From Solibacillus sp. FSL K6-1523 (lineage in GTDB: Bacteria; Bacillota; Bacilli; Bacillales_A; Planococcaceae), in the NCBI RefSeq assembly GCF_038005225.1, contig NZ_JBBOSU010000001.1:918001-982000 (forward strand): DNA of 64,000 nucleotides, read 5' to 3'. The notes beneath the pieces are model-generated. The model did not search any database, was not told where the DNA came from, and saw nothing but the letters and a program-made list of their open reading frames with translations. Shown piece by piece: positions 1-7,694 of this stretch. Each line of letters opens with the position of its first letter. Positions within the stretch are counted from its first letter, which is position 1. Position numbers and translations under genes: made by a program.

Positions 1-2
1 AG

Positions 3-1259
3 TTTGATTCATTGAAGCTTCCTATTCCTATCATATGGGTACCGAATTGTTTAAGTTTTTTAGCCTTTGCTAGTGCCAAATTATATGGGTTTCCTGCTGA
101 AGCGTTAAGCGTTATTGCTGTTACAGGAACGAATGGGAAAACGACCGTAACACATTTTATCGGGCAACTATTAAATAAATTACAACAGCGCGTTATGGTA
201 ATCGGAACGAATGGTGTATTTATTGATGGGGAAAAATGTTATCAAGAATTAGAATCGTTAACGACGCTACAGGCGAAACATTTACAATTTTTATTATCGA
301 AGGCGTTGGAACAAAAAATTGATTATGTAGTATTAGAAGCTTCGTCAATGGGTTTAGCCAAGCACCGGTTAGATCATTGTGATGTTTCTTTAGGGGTATT
401 TTTAAACGTCACGGAAGATCATATCGAGGATCATGGCAGTTTTGATGAATATAAGAAGTCTAAACAGCTATTAACAAAGCTTACAAAGAAAATTCTTATT
501 AATAATGATGATGCGGTTTGTCGTTCCATTGGAATTATCGCGAAAAATAAAAAATATTATTTTGGAACAGGTAATAAAGTCGATGTACATTTACAACTTT
601 TATATGAAACGAGTAATGTATCAGTATGTTGCGTTCAAGCGGATGGCGAAAAACATGTTGTGACATTGCCGATTATCGGTGAATATCAAAGAAATAATGT
701 GCTTGCAGCGCTTTCAAGTCTTGTTATACTAGGGCTTCCATTCCATGAACTCTGTCAGGCTACGCAATCTTTGTCATTGCCAAAAGGAAGATTTGAACAA
801 ATACCAAATCCCCTTGGACTGGCGATTTATATTGATTACGCCCATACAGCAGATGCAATGAAAGGAATTTTACAAACATTAAAGAAACATACACAGAATC
901 GGTTAATTGTTGTATTTAGTTGCGGCGGTGACCGGGATCAAGCAAAACGGCCGAAAATGGGCATGGTAGCCTCAGCTTTTGCTAATTACATTATTTTAAC
1001 GACGGATAATTCAAGAGGGGAATCCCCACAGAAAATTAACGAACAAATTAGAAAAGGATTTTCATCGTTACAACAATTTGAAAGCGTACTGGATCGGCAG
1101 CAGGCGATTGAAAAAGCCATCAAAATGGCGCGTCTTGGGGATACGGTTGTTATTTTAGGAAAAGGACACGAGCAAACACAACAGATTGGACAGCAAACGA
1201 TGCATTTCTCAGATAAAGAATGTGTGGAACGAATTTTAAAGCAGCTGGAAGTTACGTGA
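3..1259 (+). CDS. murE: MurE-type UDP-N-acetylmuramyl-tripeptide synthetase (5' end outside window)
   Basis: ATP-dependent cytoplasmic Mur ligase that adds the third, diamino acid residue of the peptidoglycan stem to UDP-MurNAc-L-Ala-D-Glu. The frame is open to the window edge. A TTG at 12 could be a start, but the roughly 75-residue N-terminal UDP-binding part of MurE is missing and the family is near 490 aa, so the gene most likely begins upstream. Counting from TTG 12: P-loop TGTNGKTT at 38-45, EASSM in place of the usual EVSSH, DYAHT at 275-279, CGGDRD at 304-309, DNSR at 332-335 and GKGHE at 383-387. The CGGDRD and GKGHE boxes are typical of MurE rather than MurC, D or F. DNSR sits where meso-DAP enzymes carry DNPR, so the amino acid added (Lys or DAP) cannot be read off safely. 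It is probably the cell's MurE, because the dcw cluster downstream has none. Confidence 0.75.
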   Translation, partial: FDSLKLPIPIIWVPNCLSFLAFASAKLYGFPAEALSVIAVTGTNGKTTVTHFIGQLLNKLQQRVMVIGTNGVFIDGEKCYQELESLTTLQAKHLQFLLSKALEQKIDYVVLEASSMGLAKHRLDHCDVSLGVFLNVTEDHIEDHGSFDEYKKSKQLLTKLTKKILINNDDAVCRSIGIIAKNKKYYFGTGNKVDVHLQLLYETSNVSVCCVQADGEKHVVTLPIIGEYQRNNVLAALSSLVILGLPFHELCQATQSLSLPKGRFEQIPNPLGLAIYIDYAHTADAMKGILQTLKKHTQNRLIVVFSCGGDRDQAKRPKMGMVASAFANYIILTTDNSRGESPQKINEQIRKGFSSLQQFESVLDRQQAIEKAIKMARLGDTVVILGKGHEQTQQIGQQTMHFSDKECVERILKQLEVT

Positions 1260-1281
1260 ATATGTATATATAAGTTAAACA

Positions 1282-1330
1282 ACAGTTTCTATGACTTTGA
1301 TGTAAGAAATCTCATATAGAGGCTGTATTT
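1282..1330 (+). terminator. Rho-independent terminator after murE-like gene
   Basis: A 12-bp imperfect stem (arms about 1282-1293 and 1314-1326, with G-U pairs) is followed by a short ATTTT run. Its position 22 bases after the stop fits a terminator. The weak U-run keeps confidence moderate. Confidence 0.4.
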
Positions 1331-1397
1331 TGCCAAAAGGGTTGATAATCTAAAATCCATTTCAGAGAGTTGTTTCGCTTTATTTCCTTACTTTTTC

Positions 1398-1406
1398 TGT
1401 TATGAT
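1398..1406 (+). promoter_or_regulatory. Extended -10 element for ylbF
   Basis: TGTTATGAT is a TGn plus 5/6 match to TATAAT, 27 bases before the ylbF ATG. No -35 at 16-18 bp was seen, so this would rely on the extended -10. Confidence 0.35.
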
Positions 1407-1432
1407 TAAGTGATAGATTGGGGGAATATACA

Positions 1433-1882
1433 ATGCTCATGACTTCTGATTGGGTTTTCATTTTAGATGAGGTTGATGAATTAAGTGCGATGATTCTTTC
1501 CTCTGAGCAGGCTCAAAAACTTCGCCAAGCGTATCAAGCTGTTTATGAGGATATCGAACTTTCGGCAAGAATTAAGGCCTTTCAACGTATAAAAGATCAA
1601 TATGAGGATGTACAGCGTTTTGGTAAGTACCATCCAGATTACAATATAATTATGAAACAAATACGAACAGAAAAACGCCAGCTTGATTTAAACGCGCAAG
1701 TTGCAACATTAAAGCTAGCGGAAAATGATTACCAAGATTTACTCGATGAAATTAGTCTCATTATTGGACACTCTGTTTCAGAAGCAGTGAAGATTCCAGT
1801 AAGTAATCCGTTTTTTGCGAGCGCGGGCTCAGCTTGTGGTACGGGCTGCGGTACGGGTGGCGGCTGTTCTTGTTCAGCTTAA
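1433..1882 (+). CDS. ylbF: YlbF/YmcA family protein (RicF), Fe-S cluster ligand tail
   Basis: Homologue of B. subtilis YlbF (RicF), a member of the YaaT-YlbF-YmcA complex that carries [4Fe-4S] clusters and promotes RNase Y-dependent mRNA processing, competence, biofilm formation and sporulation. The 149-aa product is helical and ends in a Cys/Gly-rich tail with Cys at 135, 139, 145 and 147, which suits the cluster ligands described for this complex. I start at ATG 1433 because GGGGGAA lies about 6 bases upstream; the in-frame TTG at 1418 overlaps that ribosome-binding site. The length matches the family. In B. subtilis ylbG follows directly; here a minus-strand gene lies between them. Confidence 0.88.
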   Translation: MLMTSDWVFILDEVDELSAMILSSEQAQKLRQAYQAVYEDIELSARIKAFQRIKDQYEDVQRFGKYHPDYNIIMKQIRTEKRQLDLNAQVATLKLAENDYQDLLDEISLIIGHSVSEAVKIPVSNPFFASAGSACGTGCGTGGGCSCSA

Positions 1883-1949
1883 TTTGTTTTACGCACAAGT
1901 TTTCCGATGTTAATATGTAGGGAAGTAACAGATTTTTAGAAGAGTAAAA

Positions 1950-1987
1950 AACGCCATTTTGCACTATTTGCAAGTGGTGTTTTTTTA
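1950..1987 (+). terminator. Terminator after ylbF
   Basis: Imperfect 13-bp stem with one bulged T, from AACGCC to GGTGTT, then a run of seven T. It lies 67 bases after the ylbF stop. Confidence 0.7.
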
Positions 1988-2042
1988 TGAGGGATATCTG
2001 GTCTGCAAAATGTTGAATGTTCAAGCTGACCACATAAAAATC

Positions 2043-2082
2043 AAAAAAGCTACCTCTCACGTTCTTCCGTAAGGGGTAGCTT
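2043..2082 (-). terminator. Terminator of the GDPD-like gene
   Basis: On the minus strand an 8-bp perfect stem AAGCTACC/GGTAGCTT, extendable with mismatches, is followed by a T-run at 2048-2043. It starts eight bases after the stop codon of the minus-strand gene. Confidence 0.8.
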
Positions 2083-2089
2083 CCTAAAA

Positions 2090-2998
2090 TTATTGATTTA
2101 CTTTTTGAATTAATACTTTTGCGATATCTGGTCGGTTTGTTACGACTCCGATGGCCCCTTGTCGAACAACACGGTTCATTGTCACTAAATCGTCAATTTC
2201 AGAATATAAAACAGGGACATTTAAATCCGCTAAAAATTTAACAAATTTTTGTGAATCAAAGTTGAAAACCCCTGATTTTAACGGTACTTGGAATAAATCT
2301 ACTTTTGGATTGTAGAGATGTCCAAATTGACTTGTGAAGGCTGTTATCGCTTTTTTAATATCTGCTTCACCAGCACTTAATGCAATGCTATTACGGGCAT
2401 AAAGATTAAAGCGGTCAATTTGTTCGCTATGTGGACTTGTTACGATAATTTGATTTTGTACAGCTAACTCTTCAATTAAGCGCCATAATTTTGAAGGCAT
2501 TAAGCTTCCCTCGTACGTATCAGGACTGTCTTGAATATTAATGATAAACAATTTGTCTGTATACGTCTCAAGTAATTCTCGAAGTGTCACAATTGCGACA
2601 TGTTCTTCGCGATAAGGTTGATTGCCTTCTAAGTCTTCGAAATTATAGCCATTGTTTAATTGTTGTAGCTCTGTTAATGTCATATCTTTTACATAGCCAG
2701 AACTATTCGTTGTTCGGTCTACTGTGGCATCGTGAAAGGCGATAATTTCCTCGTCTTTTGTAAGGCGGATGCTAATGTTAAATCCATCCACACCAAAAGT
2801 TGCCGCTTTATCAAATGCTAGTAATGAGTGTTCAGGAGCTAAGCCTGCCCCGCCGTGATGAGCAATGACAACTGGACGTTCAAATTGTAGCGCCTCTTTT
2901 AATTCACGTTTTTGTGGTTTAGAAATCGCTTTTGAACCAGCCCATGCAGCTGCACTTGCTGCAGCAATGGCGATTGCAATGTTCGTTTTTTTACCCAT
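2090..2998 (-). CDS. Degenerate glycerophosphodiester phosphodiesterase-like protein (probable pseudoenzyme)
   Basis: A 302-aa GDPD-fold protein with an Ala-rich hydrophobic N-terminal segment (about 6-21) that may anchor it in the membrane. GDPDs hydrolyse glycerophosphodiesters using two His and a metal held by an E-x-D pair plus a third Glu. Here both catalytic His positions remain (H47, H89, the latter in an HD pair), but HR has become HH at 47-48, E-x-D has become N74-I-S76, and the Glu of the NIEIK-like strand has become Q156. The PEN box is PEH (55-57). The fold pattern continues to the C-terminus (VVTNRPD near 291). The start at 2998 has GGGGGAC eight bases upstream; a longer frame to 3103 lacks such a site. 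It is inserted between ylbF and ylbG. I infer loss of metal-dependent catalysis; a binding or structural role is possible but not shown. Confidence 0.8.
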   Translation of the reverse strand: MGKKTNIAIAIAAASAAAWAGSKAISKPQKRELKEALQFERPVVIAHHGGAGLAPEHSLLAFDKAATFGVDGFNISIRLTKDEEIIAFHDATVDRTTNSSGYVKDMTLTELQQLNNGYNFEDLEGNQPYREEHVAIVTLRELLETYTDKLFIINIQDSPDTYEGSLMPSKLWRLIEELAVQNQIIVTSPHSEQIDRFNLYARNSIALSAGEADIKKAITAFTSQFGHLYNPKVDLFQVPLKSGVFNFDSQKFVKFLADLNVPVLYSEIDDLVTMNRVVRQGAIGVVTNRPDIAKVLIQKVNQ

Positions 2999-3241
2999 AA
3001 TATCGTCCCCCTTTAACCATACATTGTTCAATTTTAAACTAAAAATTAGTGTGACAAAAACAGAGCGTACATGGTGAATCTTTCGTATAAGACATATTGT
3101 CACGCTACTATTTCCATTATAGCGGAAAATATACCGAGATGTCTAAACTCTGTTGCTAACAAATTGTACATTTGGTATTCTTTTATTGGATATGTAAGTG
3201 GAAATTTAGCGGAAATGCACATAAGAAAAGAGGGATTTTCC

Positions 3242-3514
3242 ATGAATGAAAGACAAGGGTTGATTGTGTATGTGCATCAAATGAAGCATGCCAAATCATT
3301 ACGAAAATATGGTCACGTGAATTTTATTTCGAGAAAGTTGAAATATGTTGTTATATATTGTAACCGAGATGAGATTGAATCACTTAAAAATAAAATACAA
3401 CGTCTCCCATTTGTAAAAGACGTTGTAGAATCGTACCGACCACTCCTAAAGACTGAATTTGAAAATTCAAAACCTGATAAAGCTAAGGAATATGATTATA
3501 AAGTCGGACTTTAA
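3242..3514 (+). CDS. ylbG: YlbG family protein (DUF2129)
   Basis: Small cytoplasmic protein of 90 aa matching B. subtilis YlbG in length and in position just before rsmD. It starts with a [11 protein letters not shown] strand and has the conserved basic, beta-rich core to about residue 70, then a polar tail. Its biochemical role is unknown. The ATG at 3242 follows an AGAGGGA site; the open frame extends to 3071 but nothing supports an earlier start. Its TAA stop (3512-3514) lies inside the left end of a repeat element. Confidence 0.85.
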   Translation: MNERQGLIVYVHQMKHAKSLRKYGHVNFISRKLKYVVIYCNRDEIESLKNKIQRLPFVKDVVESYRPLLKTEFENSKPDKAKEYDYKVGL

Positions 3515-3670
3515 CTTGCTTTAGCGGTAATCTGCTACTATTTTCGGTGCGGATTTCTACCTGAGCTAAATCAAATTAAGCTTCCAGCGGATGTCACAGA
3601 TTTTTAAGATGAGGTTTTCGAGCAAGCTCGAAAAAAATCTGGACGCAATTCCGCTAAGGCGGAATTGATT
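3511..3670. repeat. Interspersed modular hairpin repeat, copy A
   Basis: Starts with TTAACTTGCTTTAGC, then a variable stretch, then CAGCGGATGTCACAG, a TTTTCGAGC/GCTCGAAAA hairpin at 3615-3634, ATCTGGACGC, and the right-end hairpin CAATTCCGC/GCGGAATTG, ending GATT. It fills the gap between two convergent genes: the left end contains the ylbG stop and the last T (3670) belongs to the TAA of the gene on the other strand. The right-end stem differs from copy C by paired changes (A:T to C:G), which argues that the hairpin is maintained. Confidence 0.8.
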
Positions 3671-4059
3671 TAATTCATTGGTGGTAAATAGTGATTTAGC
3701 CGCAAAATTCCAATTAGGTATTGATAAAACTGATTTGTTTCCGAAAAAATAGAAGAGTGCTTTATTTCGAAAATACTTTCTTGTTTGTTTGCTGCATGCA
3801 CAACTTCCTGGAATATTTCGATACGCTTCGAAGGTTTTTCTTCATTGTATGGAATACCTTCGCGGCAAATATAAATCGGCATGAATTTGCTTTCACCAGA
3901 TGGCTTAAACGCTACTGCAAGTGAAGCAACCATGCTACCATTATGATTAGCAGTGAAGATGAACGCGTTATGGATACGGTGCTCATTCGTTTGGATTAAT
4001 TCGCAAAGCTCGAAAACATCGCCATAGCCTTGACCTAGTTCAATAAATTGTTGAATCAT
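3670..4059 (-). CDS. Conserved hypothetical protein
   Basis: A 129-aa soluble protein with no signal peptide or membrane segment, starting MIQQFIELGQGYGDVFEL. I recognise the opening as shared with uncharacterised Bacillales proteins but cannot assign a function. The central part is beta-rich and the C-terminal half charged. I start at 4059 because GGAAAGGATG precedes it; the open frame runs back to 4110 but would overlap the start of the divergent gene. It faces away from the stalk-domain gene at 4111, so the 51-base gap must hold both promoters. Its stop codon overlaps the end of repeat copy A. Confidence 0.7.
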   Translation of the reverse strand: MIQQFIELGQGYGDVFELCELIQTNEHRIHNAFIFTANHNGSMVASLAVAFKPSGESKFMPIYICREGIPYNEEKPSKRIEIFQEVVHAANKQESIFEIKHSSIFSETNQFYQYLIGILRLNHYLPPMN

Positions 4060-4110
4060 TAAGACACATCCTTTCCATACAATAGTATCATGATGCAGGA
4101 GGACAGGCAC

Positions 4111-5529
4111 ATGAAAATTGCCGTAAGTTTTTTTTCGTTTTTAGCAGTAATAATAGGGACGATGCTTTTTGTGCAGTATCAAGTTTATTCTGAACAATTA
4201 GACACTGTTGACAAAGGGTATCATTACTCCCAAGAGATTGAAATTGTTTACCGTGGGGAAAGCTTAGACATTCGCCAGCATTTTAAAAATTTACCGACTG
4301 AAGAAATCGCGATCCAGTGGCCAAAAAGTGCTGTAAACCCAAACTGTTTTATAGAAAATGAAAACAGTTGTGCACGTTTAAGTGAAGACTCGACAAAATT
4401 TAAAGCAGGAGAAACACGTGCGCAATCGATTTCGTATGTGATTCCGCTTGAAAATGGTTTGCAATCAGGAAAATTATTGAAAAATATTTTTGCTACATTA
4501 AATAATGGTAATATTTTATTTTCGACTGTACATATTACAACGGATCGCAATGTTGAAGGGCAGTGGGTAACTGGTTTACCATTAATTGGTGAGCAACAAT
4601 TAACCCTTGTCAATTATGTAATGTTCAGTGGAGCAGGTCCTGTTAAAGACATATTCTGGCAAGATGGCGGATTTGATTTGCAAAAGCAAACAGATATTCT
4701 TTCGATTTATTCCAAAACGCCTCTACAAGCTGCGTTTTATGACAAACTTGAGCAAGTAAATTTCTTAAATGAGGATCATTTAGCCGTTATTAATGGGACA
4801 AATAAGGATGGTTTAGAAGGTTATCGTATGCTTTTTTTACCAGATATTACGGTAGCTAAAGTACAACAAAAGGTCATTATTTCACAGTTAGAAACGAGCT
4901 ATCAATTTGGCGATAGTCCCCATTGGATTAAAGAACTTGTTGCCTCGTATTTGACAGGCACTGTATTTGGAAGCGAAAAAACTAAAGAAGTTGCTTCAAC
5001 AATAACGGGACAAATGACTGATCAACAATTAGCGGATTGGAATGAACGTTTAATCGCGCTAGAAGGCGAAAAGATGAATGCAAAAGTGTTAGATGAACAA
5101 TTGTCGGAGGTACTCGGATCTTCAACAAACTTCGTTACAATGAATGCGGAATCTAAAACATTTTATCCGTTTTTATATATTGACTCACGAGAAATCTTTG
5201 TCAATTTGCACGAACAAAAGGATATTCATGTTATTTTAAAAGATGGAGAAGTGTTATATTCTGCTAATGAGCTATTAAATGCGATTGGCTATCAAGTTGA
5301 AATTGGAGAAAATGGCTATTATGTAACGAGTGAAACACGCGCATTCCGTTTCCCGAGTGAGCCAGGCTTCTATGTATTTAATCAACGACGTTATAATACC
5401 GTTTCAACGCCGATTAAAATCGTAGCAGATCAATATTATATTGAAGAGTCATGGTTACAACGATTATTTTTAATTGAGTTAACAAAATCGAATAATCGCA
5501 TTACAATTACAACATCTGAAGAAGAATAA
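4111..5529 (+). CDS. Membrane-anchored stalk-domain protein of unknown function
   Basis: A 472-aa protein with one N-terminal transmembrane segment or uncleaved signal anchor (about 3-22), so most of it should be outside the cytoplasm. The middle (about 25-300) has no family I recognise. The C-terminal part (about 370-465) resembles the copper-amine-oxidase N-terminal-like stalk domain seen in Firmicute surface proteins: VHVILKDGEVLYSANELL followed by two further beta-beta-alpha repeats. ATG 4111 follows CAGGAGGAC by about seven bases. It has no counterpart in the B. subtilis ylbG-rsmD interval. It may act in the envelope; no catalytic motif is visible. Confidence 0.65.
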   Translation: MKIAVSFFSFLAVIIGTMLFVQYQVYSEQLDTVDKGYHYSQEIEIVYRGESLDIRQHFKNLPTEEIAIQWPKSAVNPNCFIENENSCARLSEDSTKFKAGETRAQSISYVIPLENGLQSGKLLKNIFATLNNGNILFSTVHITTDRNVEGQWVTGLPLIGEQQLTLVNYVMFSGAGPVKDIFWQDGGFDLQKQTDILSIYSKTPLQAAFYDKLEQVNFLNEDHLAVINGTNKDGLEGYRMLFLPDITVAKVQQKVIISQLETSYQFGDSPHWIKELVASYLTGTVFGSEKTKEVASTITGQMTDQQLADWNERLIALEGEKMNAKVLDEQLSEVLGSSTNFVTMNAESKTFYPFLYIDSREIFVNLHEQKDIHVILKDGEVLYSANELLNAIGYQVEIGENGYYVTSETRAFRFPSEPGFYVFNQRRYNTVSTPIKIVADQYYIEESWLQRLFLIELTKSNNRITITTSEEE

Positions 5530-5556
5530 CGATGATAGAGAAGGTTTGGTGAATAC

Positions 5557-6117
5557 ATGCGTGTAGTCGCAGGAGAACGAAAAGGGATGCCACTAAAAGC
5601 AATTACTGGAAATACAACAAGACCAACAACTGACAAAATAAAGGAATCTATTTTCAATATGATAGGACCGTTTTTTGACGGTGGGATTGCAGTAGATTTA
5701 TTTGCGGGGAGTGGCGGCTTAGGGATTGAAACGTTAAGTCGTGGTGCGGACCGTGCGCTATTTATTGAAAAAGATAGCCGCGCTTTCCAAACGTTGCAGG
5801 AAAATATTAAAAAATGCCGCTATGAGCAAGTGTCTGAGTTATTTCGAGCAGATGCAATGCGAGCTGTTAAAGCATTGCTGAAAAGAGATATGAAGATTGA
5901 TTATTTATTTGTCGATCCGCCCTATCATAAAAGTGAATATTATGACTTAGTGGATGCACTTGTACAAGGAGATAAATTAGCTGCTAACGCGATTATTCTT
6001 TGTGAGCATTCAAGAGAGTTAACATTACCTGAAAGCTTTGGATCGTTTAAGCTAACGCGTCAAGAAACATATGGAAGTACGATTATCTCGATATATCGTC
6101 AATCAGTGAGTGTTTAA
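5557..6117 (+). CDS. rsmD: 16S rRNA (guanine(966)-N2)-methyltransferase RsmD
   Basis: Uses S-adenosylmethionine to methylate N2 of G966 in 16S rRNA of the small ribosomal subunit. 186 aa, the usual size. The SAM-binding motif is DLFAGSGGLGIETLSRGA (about 48-65) and the catalytic DPPY is at 120-123. It begins RVVAGERKG, typical of the family. It lies directly before coaD as in most Firmicutes (ylbH-coaD). The stop codon sits in the centre of a 22-bp perfect palindrome. Confidence 0.95.
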   Translation: MRVVAGERKGMPLKAITGNTTRPTTDKIKESIFNMIGPFFDGGIAVDLFAGSGGLGIETLSRGADRALFIEKDSRAFQTLQENIKKCRYEQVSELFRADAMRAVKALLKRDMKIDYLFVDPPYHKSEYYDLVDALVQGDKLAANAIILCEHSRELTLPESFGSFKLTRQETYGSTIISIYRQSVSV

Positions 6118-6126
6118 ACACTCACT
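6105..6126. repeat. 22-bp perfect palindrome across the rsmD stop codon
   Basis: AGTGAGTGTTT and its exact reverse complement abut with no spacer; the rsmD TAA (6115-6117) is at the centre. In RNA it would form a hairpin between rsmD and coaD. No T-run follows, so it is not a classical terminator. Confidence 0.75.
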
Positions 6127-6128
6127 AA

Positions 6129-6644
<516 letters not shown>

Positions 6645-6646
6645 TT

Positions 6647-6685
6647 AAAACGACAAGACTATTTTAATCGGTCTTGTCGTTTTTT
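6647..6685. terminator. Bidirectional terminator between coaD and ylbJ
   Basis: Perfect 12-13 bp stem AAAACGACAAGAC/GTCTTGTCGTTTT with a T-run on both strands. It serves the convergent coaD (+) and ylbJ (-). Confidence 0.9.
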
Positions 6686-6708
6686 CTCTTATAAAAGCGA
6701 ATCAAAGC

Positions 6709-7593
6709 TCAAAGGAAGATAAGGAAAAACAGTATTGGAATGACTAAGCTATACAATAATCGAATCCAAATATAAGGGCGTATGGCAATTTTGGCTGAAC
6801 GAGCAATAACGATAACTTGCAAATGAATGCTTAAACTTTGTGTTGTTAATAGCACAACAGTCGCAAGGAGTAATGCGTCTCCAATTAGTACATTGTGTAA
6901 TAAATACAAACCATTCGTCATTTCAAGTAAGCCGGCAACCGCTAAATGGAAATATTTAGGTAAAGCTTGGAATATTGAATCCGTGCTATGTAAAAATACG
7001 CTATATACAGTTGTGAAAAAGACGATTGTTGCTGCTACGATGAGAACGGTCGGCACACTATCTTTAATACTATTTGTAAAGGGTTCAGTATCCTTTTTGA
7101 ACGGCTGTGCAGTAAAATTTGCTTTTGGAAGGTAAAAATAAGATACCGTTAATAAAATGAAAGAAAAGGTATGGACTAATAGTAAATATTGCCAAGCGAT
7201 TGTGGTGGATTGGAATAAGTCATGTGCAACGAAACCAAAAACAAAAAGTGGGCTTGGACTATGACAAATACCAAGTAAATAAGCAGCCTGTTTTGGTGTA
7301 AGTTGCCCTTGCTTTGAAAGATGGGCGATTGTCGCTGCACCAGTTGGAAAACCACCAACGGCACTGATGACATATGTTTTAAAAAATAGGAAATAGGAAG
7401 CAGTAGTTACAGGCTGTGCAGTTAATCGAATAAACCAATTTGTTAATATTAAGTAGGGTAACAAATATGGAAATAAAGCCTCCATAAATAAAGAAACGCC
7501 TAAATCGGCACCTTCATGGGCAACTTGAGGAAACATCAATAATAAAACGATCAAGGAAACACATAAAATGATTGTCCAAATGGCGGTTTTCAT
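6709..7593 (-). CDS. ylbJ: YlbJ-like integral membrane protein
   Basis: Polytopic membrane protein with about seven or eight hydrophobic segments, related to the sporulation protein YlbJ and nucleoside-recognition (Gate) proteins. In B. subtilis ylbJ is in the sigma-E regulon and is needed for heat-resistant spores. Conserved stretches are SAVGGFPTGAATI and ICHSPSPLFVFGFV. At about 294 aa it is much shorter than the roughly 400-aa B. subtilis protein, mainly in the central and C-terminal parts, without an internal stop or frameshift that I can see. The start is uncertain: ATG 7593 has AGAGG directly against it, and the in-frame TTG 7602 has no clear ribosome-binding site. Gene order (coaD-ylbJ-ylbL) supports the name. 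Confidence 0.7.
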   Translation of the reverse strand: MKTAIWTIILCVSLIVLLLMFPQVAHEGADLGVSLFMEALFPYLLPYLILTNWFIRLTAQPVTTASYFLFFKTYVISAVGGFPTGAATIAHLSKQGQLTPKQAAYLLGICHSPSPLFVFGFVAHDLFQSTTIAWQYLLLVHTFSFILLTVSYFYLPKANFTAQPFKKDTEPFTNSIKDSVPTVLIVAATIVFFTTVYSVFLHSTDSIFQALPKYFHLAVAGLLEMTNGLYLLHNVLIGDALLLATVVLLTTQSLSIHLQVIVIARSAKIAIRPYIWIRLLYSLVIPILFFLIFL

Positions 7594-7694
7594 CCTCTTC
7601 AATTTTTGTTATTCTATTGTCCAAGTGCTACACTTAATGATATGCGAATACAAAATAGAATAGTCGTACAAAGATGGTGGGGGCGAGTTGCTAT

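Noticed and set aside
3615-3640. TTTTCGAGC/GCTCGAAAA hairpin of the repeat as a terminator
   Set aside because: On the plus strand it is followed by A, not T; on the minus strand the T-run precedes the stem. It does not fit a rho-independent terminator in either direction.
7593-7602. ylbJ as a truncated pseudogene
   Set aside because: It is about 100 residues shorter than the B. subtilis protein, but the frame is intact with several clear membrane segments and conserved motifs and it has a terminator. Short family members are plausible.
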